A stretch of DNA of 6,694 bases, from NCBI GenBank assembly GCA_964629645.1, contig CAZVSU010000105.1:1-6694 (forward strand), read 5' to 3'. Made by a program: the position numbers and the translations under genes. The DNA is from JAAKFL01 sp964629645. GTDB taxonomy: Bacteria; Chlamydiota; Chlamydiia; Chlamydiales; SLFE01. Under the pieces are notes generated by a model that saw only the letters and a program-made list of their open reading frames with translations, did not search any database and was not told where the DNA came from. Numbering within the stretch: position 1 is the first letter of the stretch; the number at the start of each line of letters is the position of its first letter. Of the stretch, positions 1-6,135 are shown one piece after another.

Positions 1-697
1 CTAGCTTAAATTCCCTTCGTCCTGTCGCGTAGTAATAATCGCAATATTTAAACATTGGTTCGTTGCGCGTCACTCTGAGTAGCCTTGCCGGGATTCCAAA
101 AGCCTCCGCAACAATCAGCCCGTGCAGAGAACTCGAGATGACAAGCGCGCTATCGAGGATTTTGTCGACGATCGCTTCCCAAGGCTCGAGCGGAGAGGCG
201 AGCAAGGGGTCGTCTGGAAACAAGTGAAGCTCCGAGATATGGGGGATCACAAGATAGGGGCGGGCCGGGTGAGGCGGTTTTTTGAATTCCGGAAAAAGCA
301 AAGGAAGCAGTGATGCGGGATCGCCGTACACTTCCGGCACTTCGATGCCCATTATTTGAAGAAAAAAACGAGTCAGGGGGCCCCTCACAGCGCGCACGTC
401 CAGAGCATCCGCTCGGTACTCGTTAATCCTGGGATGCTTTCCATTGATTCCCGACCCCCACACCGTATCGCCTTGTCTTGCAAATTGTAGGATGGACCCA
501 ATCGCAAGCACTTTCCCGCATTCGTCGATGGCGGCTTTTTCAACCTGGCGGCCAAGGAGCTTTTCCGTAATCACGACAGAGAGGTCGTCGCCAAAATTTT
601 TAGAGCCGTCCCCTTCACCCGGCTCCCACCAATAGAGAGGAGCTGACAATAGCAGCGGCATGAAAAATAGCTGTGCGAACAAAAAGACCGATTTCAT
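1..697 (-). CDS. Polysaccharide pyruvyl transferase family protein with N-terminal signal-like segment (3' end outside window)
   Basis: My translation of the minus strand is open from the ATG at 697 to the window edge, giving 232 residues with the C-terminus missing. Family features seen are NFGDD (34-38), GSGI (81-84), RGPLTR (105-110), GDPASLLP (125-132) and the signature SSSLHGLIVAEAFGIPA (188-204). These match the polysaccharide pyruvyl transferase fold (PF04230, CsaB/ExoV-like), whose known members transfer pyruvate from phosphoenolpyruvate to sugar residues. The substrate cannot be told here. Residues 1-19 (Lys2, then a hydrophobic run ending LLLSA) look like a signal peptide or anchor, which is odd for an enzyme using a cytosolic donor. 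No clear Shine-Dalgarno sequence precedes 697. An internal Met13, or TTG codons upstream in the open frame, are alternative starts. It lies 32 bases after the small membrane protein gene and is probably cotranscribed with it. The family call is firm; the exact reaction is not. Confidence 0.85.
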   Translation of the reverse strand, partial: MKSVFLFAQLFFMPLLLSAPLYWWEPGEGDGSKNFGDDLSVVITEKLLGRQVEKAAIDECGKVLAIGSILQFARQGDTVWGSGINGKHPRINEYRADALDVRAVRGPLTRFFLQIMGIEVPEVYGDPASLLPLLFPEFKKPPHPARPYLVIPHISELHLFPDDPLLASPLEPWEAIVDKILDSALVISSSLHGLIVAEAFGIPARLLRVTRNEPMFKYCDYYYATGRREFKL

Positions 698-729
698 AAA
701 TAAAGCGCGCCATTTCAACAAGTAAGAGA

Positions 730-1035
730 CTAAAGCTGATCGGAGGAGGCAGCATAACGCTCGCAGCAACGTGCGCGGTCGCCTTCATCTTCACACTTCA
801 AATGGGATGTTTTAATGAAAAAATGATACCCGATCATCGGGATAAGCGGGCTCAAAAGCAAGGGCCCAACAGGCAAGTGCAGACCGTAAAGAGGGCGCGG
901 TCCTCTCGCCTCTTGCAGGTTCATTCTCTCCTCTAAGCGCCGTACGCGGTCCGCCAATTCCTTGGAAACCGGACAGGTTTTTGGCACTGGTGCAGCCCCC
1001 CACTTGGGGCGCAGTGCATTGAAAAACGCAATCAT
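730..1035 (-). CDS. Small single-span membrane protein, unknown function
   Basis: This 101-residue reading frame matches no family I recognise. It has a short N-terminal part with Cys21, an amphipathic charged stretch (about 25-43, ADRVRRLEERMNLQ), one hydrophobic segment (about 52-74, rich in Leu, Pro and Ile) and a polar tail with Cys81, Cys90 and Cys91. That pattern fits a one-span inner membrane protein, though the prolines weaken the helix. A perfect AGGAGG lies upstream but leaves only one base before the ATG, which is unusually tight. An in-frame ATG at 924 follows AGAGGAG with 3-5 bases between, and would give a 64-residue protein that keeps the membrane segment. A promoter-like site faces this gene from the mutS side. 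It ends 32 bases before the pyruvyl transferase gene, so the two probably form one transcript. Being a real gene is likely but not certain. Confidence 0.55.
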   Translation of the reverse strand: MIAFFNALRPKWGAAPVPKTCPVSKELADRVRRLEERMNLQEARGPRPLYGLHLPVGPLLLSPLIPMIGYHFFIKTSHLKCEDEGDRARCCERYAASSDQL

Positions 1036-1036
1036 G

Positions 1037-1042
1037 CCTCCT
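1037..1042 (-). promoter_or_regulatory. AGGAGG ribosome binding site abutting a start codon
   Basis: On the minus strand AGGAGG is followed by one base and then the ATG at 1035. The match to the anti-Shine-Dalgarno sequence is complete, but the spacing is well below the usual 5-9 bases. Either initiation there is inefficient or the true start is elsewhere (see the ATG at 924). Confidence 0.45.
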
Positions 1043-1071
1043 TTTTTATCGATCTGTCGTTAATGAGTCAA
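1043..1071 (-). promoter_or_regulatory. Predicted sigma70-type promoter for the minus-strand pair
   Basis: The -35 box TTGACT (1066-1071) matches five of six consensus bases. After a 17-base spacer comes TAAAAA (1043-1048), matching four of six in the -10 box. Transcription would start about at the ATG of the 101-residue gene, giving a leaderless message or favouring the downstream start at 924. The -10 box is weak, so this is moderate evidence. Confidence 0.4.
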
Positions 1072-1080
1072 GCGCAATCC

Positions 1081-1110
1081 TTGACGGACACGCCTTAAGC
1101 TTGTTAGAAT
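1081..1110 (+). promoter_or_regulatory. Predicted sigma70-type promoter of mutS
   Basis: The -35 box TTGACG (1081-1086) and -10 box TAGAAT (1105-1110) each match five of six consensus bases and are separated by 18 bases. Transcription should begin near 1117, leaving a leader of about 17 bases before the ATG at 1134. Its -35 box lies 9 bases from the -35 box of the opposing promoter. Confidence 0.6.
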
Positions 1111-1123
1111 CATGCCTCAAATT

Positions 1124-1128
1124 AAGGA
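1124..1128 (+). promoter_or_regulatory. Ribosome binding site that sets the mutS start
   Basis: AAGGA is followed by five bases and then the ATG at 1134. It overlaps the in-frame ATG at 1128 and so rules that codon out. It also argues against the TTG at 1101, which lies inside the promoter. Confidence 0.6.
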
Positions 1129-1133
1129 TGACG

Positions 1134-3668
1134 ATGACAAAGCCCACAGACACTCCTACTCCCATGATGGCGCAGTGGCACGCCTGCAAAAAGCAGGCTG
1201 CAGGCGCCCTCCTCCTCTTTCAAATGGGGGATTTTTACGAAGCGTTCTATGACGATGCTGTCAAATTAGCCGAAGTTCTCGACCTGACGCTGACGAAACG
1301 TCAAGAGATTCCGATGGCGGGGGTGCCCCTCCACACATGCGACAGCTACATCGACCGGCTCGTGAGCAAAGGCCATCGCGTTGCCATCGCCGAGCAGACA
1401 GAAGATCCTTCAAAAACAAAAGGGCTCGTGAACCGGGAAGTGGTGCGCATCGTAACGCCAGGTTCTGTCATCGATTCCTCTTTAATCGAAGAAAAAGCGA
1501 ACAATTTTTTTGCGTCTCTTTGCCAAGTCGGAACCCTCTTCGGCCTTGCCTTCGTCGATCTATCCACGGGAGAATGCGCCATAAGCGAGTTCGAGTCCGA
1601 AGGCGAGCTCTTGAACGAACTGTACCGCCTCCGTCCCGCAGAAATTCTGACGTCCAAAAAGTTCCGCAAAAAAAATGACGCATGCCTCGCTGAGCTGAAA
1701 TCTTCGTATCCATTTCTGATCACCACAGAAGAAGAGTGGAAGTTTGAGCACCAATTCTCTTATGGACAGCTGACCAACCATTTCGGCGTGAATACATTGG
1801 ACGGATACGGCCTCAAAGGCAAAGTAGCCGCGATCAATGCCGCCGGGGCGCTTCTTTCCTACCTTAAAGAAACACTGCTGCAGCCCTGCGGCCATATTCT
1901 TGACATCTCCCCCTACTCCCCCTCCCATTTCATGACGCTCGACGTCATAACACAGAAAAACTTAGAGCTCACCGAGGCCTTGCACCAGGGAAAGACTCTT
2001 CTCAGCATACTCGATCATACGGTCACCCCGATGGGTGGTCGAAAACTCAGAAACTGGATCAAACAACCCCTTCTGTCTCTTGCCGAAATCAAAAAACGGC
2101 AAGATACCATCGCTCTTCTTGTGCGTGAAAGAAGCCTGACTCTTAAACTGAAAGAGACCCTAAAATCGGTTCGCGATATCGAGCGGCTGATCGCAAAAAT
2201 CAGCAGCCAAAGCGGCTCTCCCAAAGACCTCAAGGCGATCGGAGCCTCTTTTGAGGCTATTCCAAAAGTTAAGGCATTGTTGGAGCCTCTTCTTGGAGAC
2301 CCTCTTATCCTTGAATTGGCACGCTCGCTGCATTCTCTGCCCGATATGACCGGTTTGATTGAGCGGGCCCTCGTCGACGAGCCTCCGCTTCGCGTCAGCG
2401 ACGGCTCCGTGATCAGGGAAGGGTTTCATCAAGAGCTAGACGAGCTCAAGGCACTTTGCCAGGACAATAAAACCTGGATTGCCAATTATCAAACAGAGCT
2501 AAGAGAGCAGCTTGGGATCAAGACGCTTAAAGTCGGCTTCAACCGAATGTTCGGTTATTACATTGAGGTGAGCAAAGGGCAAACCGACAAGATGCCCGAT
2601 CACTTCGTCCGAAGACAAACCCTTGTCAATTCCGAGCGCTATATCAGCCCTGAGCTCAAATCGTACGAAACAAAGGTTCTGACTGCCGAAGATAAAATTG
2701 GCGCGATCGAGAGCGAACTTTTTTCGCAGATCAAAAAAGAGGTCGCAACCTATGCACCGAAAGCCTCCGAGGTCTCTAAAGCCGTCGCGGTTTTAGACTG
2801 CCTCCGCAGCCTGGCGGAGGCGGCCCTTGAAAATGGATATTGCCGGCCGCAGATGGACACCTCGTACGATTTTTCAATTGAAGAGGGGCGCCACCCGGTC
2901 ATCGAGCTCTCCCTTGGTGGCACATCCTTTGTTCCCAATGATACGTTCATGAACCGAGAAACCGACAGACTTTTTTTGATTACCGGACCTAATATGTCGG
3001 GTAAGTCGACCTATATCAGACAGGTCGCTCTTATCGCCATCATGGCGCAGATGGGTTCTTTTATTCCCGCCCGCGCCGGCAAACTGGGCATCGTTGACAA
3101 AGTTTTCACAAGGATCGGCGCGAGCGACGACCTTTCCAGAGGCCAGTCCACCTTCATGGTAGAAATGGCCGAGACAGCCAACATCTTGAACAATGCGACC
3201 GACCGCTCCCTAGTGATTTTGGATGAGATTGGACGCGGCACTAGTACCTACGACGGGATTTCGATCGCTTGGGCGGTGGCCGAATATCTTCTCACCGCTG
3301 AGGGAAAACAAGCGAAAACCCTCTTTGCAACCCACTATTGGGAGCTGACAAAACTTGAAGATAGAGGCCTCGGGGCCAAAAACTACCATGTCGCCGTTCA
3401 AGAGTGCGACAATCAGGTTCTTTTTCTCCACAAAATCATCCAGGGAGGAACTGATAAGAGCTACGGCATCCATGTGGCGAAACTGGCAGGCATGCCCCAT
3501 TGGGTCCTCGAGCGCTCCGCGGAGATCTTGGATCACCTCGAACAAAATGCAAACCGCAAAAGCGCATTTGAACCCGGACAGGCAAAAAAACACCCTCCGC
3601 GCCGCAAAAAACGGAGCGGCTCGGAGGATCAACTTCTTCTGGGTCTCAGCGTGGAAGGATTGAATTAA
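1134..3668 (+). CDS. mutS: DNA mismatch repair protein MutS
   Basis: MutS is the cytoplasmic ATPase that binds mispaired or looped bases after replication and recruits MutL. From the ATG at 1134 the protein has 844 residues, close to the 853 of the E. coli enzyme. The mismatch-binding Phe-x-Glu motif is F34-Y35-E36 within GDFYEAFYDD. A connector and lever region follow, then the clamp stretch VGFNRMFGYYIEVSK (about 465-480). The C-terminal ATPase domain shows Walker A GPNMSGKS (618-625), the dimer signature DLSRGQSTFMVEM (666-678), Walker B LDEIGRG with D697 and E698, and FATH (731-734). The C-terminus has a basic linker rich in Lys and Arg and then a short Leu-rich end. No motif is damaged. 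The start was chosen by ribosome binding site and promoter position; a TTG at 1101 would add 11 residues. The next gene follows after 91 bases. Confidence 0.97.
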   Translation: MTKPTDTPTPMMAQWHACKKQAAGALLLFQMGDFYEAFYDDAVKLAEVLDLTLTKRQEIPMAGVPLHTCDSYIDRLVSKGHRVAIAEQTEDPSKTKGLVNREVVRIVTPGSVIDSSLIEEKANNFFASLCQVGTLFGLAFVDLSTGECAISEFESEGELLNELYRLRPAEILTSKKFRKKNDACLAELKSSYPFLITTEEEWKFEHQFSYGQLTNHFGVNTLDGYGLKGKVAAINAAGALLSYLKETLLQPCGHILDISPYSPSHFMTLDVITQKNLELTEALHQGKTLLSILDHTVTPMGGRKLRNWIKQPLLSLAEIKKRQDTIALLVRERSLTLKLKETLKSVRDIERLIAKISSQSGSPKDLKAIGASFEAIPKVKALLEPLLGDPLILELARSLHSLPDMTGLIERALVDEPPLRVSDGSVIREGFHQELDELKALCQDNKTWIANYQTELREQLGIKTLKVGFNRMFGYYIEVSKGQTDKMPDHFVRRQTLVNSERYISPELKSYETKVLTAEDKIGAIESELFSQIKKEVATYAPKASEVSKAVAVLDCLRSLAEAALENGYCRPQMDTSYDFSIEEGRHPVIELSLGGTSFVPNDTFMNRETDRLFLITGPNMSGKSTYIRQVALIAIMAQMGSFIPARAGKLGIVDKVFTRIGASDDLSRGQSTFMVEMAETANILNNATDRSLVILDEIGRGTSTYDGISIAWAVAEYLLTAEGKQAKTLFATHYWELTKLEDRGLGAKNYHVAVQECDNQVLFLHKIIQGGTDKSYGIHVAKLAGMPHWVLERSAEILDHLEQNANRKSAFEPGQAKKHPPRRKKRSGSEDQLLLGLSVEGLN

Positions 3669-3759
3669 CCGCTTGGATCTCTGATGCGGGCGCGCCGGCA
3701 ATCGGGGTCTTAAGGGAAAATATTATCGATAAAAAAGAGAAAATGGGTAGACTCGGTTT

Positions 3760-4488
3760 ATGCCGTACCTCCCCCCTAAAAACTACTTAAGCGACGAAGC
3801 GATCCTCATGCAGCTCATCCTATCGGAATACATCAGCATCTGCCGCATTATGAAACCGACGCTAAGGCTGCTCAAAAAAGAGTTGAAAAAAGAATGGCAC
3901 CAGCAAAATATTGTGCCGATACTTGAAACAATCAAACACTCTGTCTTAGAAATCGGCGGCCCGCTCAAACGCCCCTTTTTCACCACCCCCTGGAACCGCC
4001 AGCAAGGCAAGCTTGAAAAACTCGAAGACTACAGCTACCTCCTCGTTCTCAATATCGAAAGAAGCAACCCCACCTATTACACTCTTTATCAAGATGTCCT
4101 TTCAGCCCGCGTCACTATCAAAAACTTTCTCCGTCTCCTCCAGCTATGGAATCGCCAGTCGACGATTTTTCTCGATTCGATCGAACCCGCTCAGGTGCAG
4201 CTCAGTCTTTCCGCTCTCTACGACCAGATAAAAAAAATTGCACAATCGCTGTCAACTGTCCTCCAATTTTCAGGAAAAGATGAAAACGTCGCCCTTTTCC
4301 TGCTGCGCCACCAAAAAGAGATCTCATCCCACATCGGCCGCAGCTTTTTTCGTGAAACTATCGACAGGCTTTATCCCTTTGGAGCGAGCAAAGCAGAGTC
4401 TGACCTCAAACGAAAGCTCAAGGCAAGGGGCTTTGATCACCTGGTGGCAGAACTTCCCACCCTCATGAAACAGGCTGCGGTCAAATGA
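3760..4488 (+). CDS. Hypothetical all-helical protein, coupled to the next gene
   Basis: I do not recognise this 242-residue protein. It has no signal peptide or convincing membrane span and looks cytoplasmic. Reading the sequence, helices dominate: a Leu-rich stretch at 12-48 ending in a strongly basic patch (KKELKKEWH), helices about 52-65 and 110-130, and a long amphipathic run about 145-170. There is an aromatic/basic segment around 70-80 (RPFFTTPW) and a basic C-terminal part (213-224). No catalytic motif or cysteine cluster is visible; Cys28 is the only cysteine. An in-frame stop lies just upstream, so 3760 is the first possible ATG, although no good ribosome binding site precedes it. 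The stop overlaps the next gene's ATG by four bases (ATGA), which argues for translational coupling and a shared complex or pathway. Placement between mutS and priA hints at DNA metabolism, but that is inference only. Confidence 0.8.
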   Translation: MPYLPPKNYLSDEAILMQLILSEYISICRIMKPTLRLLKKELKKEWHQQNIVPILETIKHSVLEIGGPLKRPFFTTPWNRQQGKLEKLEDYSYLLVLNIERSNPTYYTLYQDVLSARVTIKNFLRLLQLWNRQSTIFLDSIEPAQVQLSLSALYDQIKKIAQSLSTVLQFSGKDENVALFLLRHQKEISSHIGRSFFRETIDRLYPFGASKAESDLKRKLKARGFDHLVAELPTLMKQAAVK

Positions 4489-5153
4489 ATGATCTTGTCG
4501 ACCTCATCAAACTCACGAGGCGCTATCTCGAAGACAATTTTGCCCCCGATGAATGGCTAGCGACAGACGCTGAACATGTAGCATTTTTTCGCGGACTCGC
4601 CAAAAAGCCATCGGCTGCTGAAAAACTAAAGCCTCGAGCCCTGACCCCGCCGCCGCAGGTTAAGACGATCACCAAAAAAGCTCCGCCGCCACGTGAGTTG
4701 CCGATCGAAAAAGCTGAGTCGGACACTGGTGAGGAAGCGGCTCCGCCGGAACCGATCGCGGTAAAAAAAAGCGAAAAGACCTCTCCTGTCAACCTCCTCT
4801 CCCAACTAGAAACGCTGCGCAAGGTGTGCCCCAGCCTCGGCATCATCGAAGAGATCCCGGGGCCTGCAGACCCCAAAAAAGTGGCGATTCTGTCCGATTC
4901 CAGCCCTTTTTGGGAAAAAGTGGCCGATGCTTTAGAGAGCCGGAATGTCGAGACCTCGCTCATCGACCTGAGCGATTTTGAACGTTTCGAGTCGGAAGCG
5001 TCAAATTTTGATTTGGCTCTGGTCCCAAGAACCCTGAAAAAGACCATCACGGCCCTCCCTGTGATTGCCACCGAGGAGACCCATCTTTACCAGACTGACG
5101 TCGTGTTAAAGCGCGTCCTTTGGAAGTCTCTTTGCGCCCACCTCAATATTTAA
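4485..5153 (+). CDS. Hypothetical two-domain protein: helical head, Pro/Lys-rich linker, alpha/beta C-terminal domain
   Basis: This 222-residue protein starts in an ATGA overlap with the preceding stop. Residues 1-40 look helical. Residues 41-100 form a low-complexity linker rich in Pro, Lys, Ala and Glu, including PPP at 55-57 and 67-69, probably disordered. Residues 103-222 read as an alpha/beta domain: strand KVAILSD (132-138), helix (140-152), strand TSLIDL (157-162), helix, strand DLALVP (176-181), strand PVIATE (192-197), and a closing helix with LWKSLC (212-217). I recognise no family with certainty. The order of elements and the closing helix recall the psi subunit (HolD) of the DNA polymerase III clamp loader, which also ends in a Leu-Trp-x-x-x-Cys helix, but HolD is shorter and lacks the linker. 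The link to the upstream gene is strong; the function is open. Confidence 0.85.
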   Translation: MNDLVDLIKLTRRYLEDNFAPDEWLATDAEHVAFFRGLAKKPSAAEKLKPRALTPPPQVKTITKKAPPPRELPIEKAESDTGEEAAPPEPIAVKKSEKTSPVNLLSQLETLRKVCPSLGIIEEIPGPADPKKVAILSDSSPFWEKVADALESRNVETSLIDLSDFERFESEASNFDLALVPRTLKKTITALPVIATEETHLYQTDVVLKRVLWKSLCAHLNI

Positions 5154-5154
5154 G

Positions 5155-5183
5155 TTGACTTTTTTAGTAAAAGATAATATGAT
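5155..5183 (+). promoter_or_regulatory. Strong predicted promoter of the Inc-like gene
   Basis: TTGACT (5155-5160) and TATGAT (5178-5183) each match five of six consensus bases with an ideal 17-base spacer that is almost all A and T. Chlamydial sigma66 promoters are reported to favour AT-rich spacers. Transcription should start near 5190, giving a leader of about 32 bases. The -35 box starts two bases after the upstream stop codon. Confidence 0.65.
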
Positions 5184-5209
5184 TTTAAAGAATTTTTATT
5201 GATCATAAT

Positions 5210-5214
5210 AGGAG
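5210..5214 (+). promoter_or_regulatory. Ribosome binding site of the Inc-like gene
   Basis: AGGAG lies seven bases before the ATG at 5222. It is the best-spaced ribosome binding site in the window and supports that start. Confidence 0.65.
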
Positions 5215-5221
5215 ATTTGAT

Positions 5222-6040
5222 ATGAAGACGCCACCACCCGAGTTTTGTCTCGATGGCCCCAGATTTAGGGAGAATCTAAAAGAAGACTATCACAAATTTG
5301 ACCAAAACGAGCTATCGCGCAATCGAAGGAACTTATATTTGTTCGGTCCTATCCTGGGAGCATTTGGCGCTCTTGGAACCGTAGCGGCTGTCGTCTGCTC
5401 AGGAAGTATGATTGGATCACTCGTGGGCCGCGTTTCTCTTCCAAATGGAAAGTTGGATCAGCTGCTCACCATCATGGTCTCTGTGAAAGCTGCCGTAGGC
5501 TGCCTCTTTATGCTCAGCAAGCTCGCAAGCTATAAAAACTTTACACAAGAGGATACTGAGGAGCGCGTAAAAACATTCATCTACAATTTTAAACTCGGTC
5601 AAAAAAACCAGGACTTCCGCTTTGATGAACTGGAAAAACACGGCTACATCTCCAAAACATTAAAAGAGTTTTTGGAACTCGGCTCCTTGAAAGTGAAAAA
5701 ATTAGAACGCTTAAAAGATTTAGAACTTGACCGATCCTTAAAGGAACGTGCAAGGTATAGCAATGCCAAAGACCAGGCAAATGATCTCGGTCTGAAGCAG
5801 TATTGTGATTCGCAAATAATAAAGGAGAGGGAGAATTTTCAAGAAAAACTTAGAGAGCACATGTCTTCGATTGACGAATGGAAGGAAAAATGGAACGCGG
5901 TCAAGGAGTATTTAGTTTCAAATGAAATTGAGCGAATAAGAAACATGAAAACATTTCGGTTTAACGTCATTAATAATCATGGCACTATTATTTGTGACTT
6001 AATCCTACCGCAAAGCGCGGCATCCTCTCGCTCGCTATAA
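5222..6040 (+). CDS. Candidate inclusion membrane (Inc-like) protein with two-lobed hydrophobic region and helical tail
   Basis: The 272-residue protein has a polar N-terminus (1-37), then two hydrophobic segments at about 38-69 and 80-102 split by a short loop (RVSLPNGKLDQ). The first is rich in Gly, Ala and Val. This two-lobed pattern defines chlamydial Inc proteins, which are secreted by type III secretion and inserted in the inclusion membrane with both ends facing the host cytosol. Residues 105-240 are highly charged and helical, probably a coiled coil (Lys/Glu/Leu repeats around 147-180 and 198-240). A short strand-like end (244-263) follows. There is no Sec signal. I recognise no named homologue. 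It has its own strong promoter and ribosome binding site and a large hairpin behind it, so it appears to be a single-gene unit. By eye its base use is richer in A and T than that of mutS, which could mean separate origin or relaxed codon choice. An ordinary two-span membrane protein is the main alternative. Confidence 0.8.
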   Translation: MKTPPPEFCLDGPRFRENLKEDYHKFDQNELSRNRRNLYLFGPILGAFGALGTVAAVVCSGSMIGSLVGRVSLPNGKLDQLLTIMVSVKAAVGCLFMLSKLASYKNFTQEDTEERVKTFIYNFKLGQKNQDFRFDELEKHGYISKTLKEFLELGSLKVKKLERLKDLELDRSLKERARYSNAKDQANDLGLKQYCDSQIIKERENFQEKLREHMSSIDEWKEKWNAVKEYLVSNEIERIRNMKTFRFNVINNHGTIICDLILPQSAASSRSL

Positions 6041-6045
6041 GCGGT

Positions 6046-6094
6046 GCGCCCCACTTAAGCGCTTCCGTACGGGAGCGCTTGGGCGTTAGCTCCC
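6046..6094 (+). terminator. Large hairpin between the Inc-like gene and priA, terminator-like but without a U tract
   Basis: AAGCGCTTCC (6057-6066) pairs with GGGAGCGCTT (6071-6080): nine Watson-Crick pairs and one G-T pair around a GTAC loop. A second stem, GCGCCC (6046-6051) with GGGCGT (6081-6086), can extend it after a five-base bulge. GGGAGC (6071-6076) can instead pair with GCTCCC (6089-6094), so two shapes exclude each other. It starts six bases after the upstream stop. No run of T follows on either strand, so factor-independent termination is doubtful. Confidence 0.5.
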
Positions 6095-6135
6095 CCTTCG
6101 AATAATTAATGGGCGGTGTGTTAGACTGGGTGGTC

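Noticed and set aside
122..313. A 63-codon plus-strand frame near the left edge, and a similar one at 444-635
   Set aside because: Both are antisense to the pyruvyl transferase gene, whose family signatures are clear on the minus strand.
812..1003. A second minus-strand frame (GTG start) overlapping the small membrane protein
   Set aside because: It has no hydrophobic segment and no ribosome binding site; the other frame is the better candidate.
1346..1928. Several overlapping frames on both strands within the mutS N-terminal half
   Set aside because: They are shadows of an intact mutS frame and have no ribosome binding site or domain support.
3210..3701. A 163-codon open frame on the minus strand over the mutS ATPase region
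   Set aside because: It is antisense to highly conserved Walker B and downstream mutS sequence and has no recognisable features.
3684..3701. A GC-rich near-palindrome around GGCGCGCC after mutS, considered as a terminator
   Set aside because: The stem leaves no usable loop and no T run follows.
3650..3790. An open stretch after mutS with a translation like SDAGAPAIG, reminiscent of the RsmI methyltransferase motif
   Set aside because: It is only about 45 codons, has no start codon at its beginning, and no other part of that family is present; chance is the simplest reading.
4523..5071. A 182-codon open frame on the minus strand opposite the two-domain protein gene
   Set aside because: Its translation is Ser/Gly-rich with no domain, and it is the mirror of a real gene with a convincing start overlap and domain layout.
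5173..5178. GATAAT as an alternative -10 box of the Inc-like gene
   Set aside because: Its spacing from the -35 box would be 12 bases, too short; TATGAT at 17 bases fits better.
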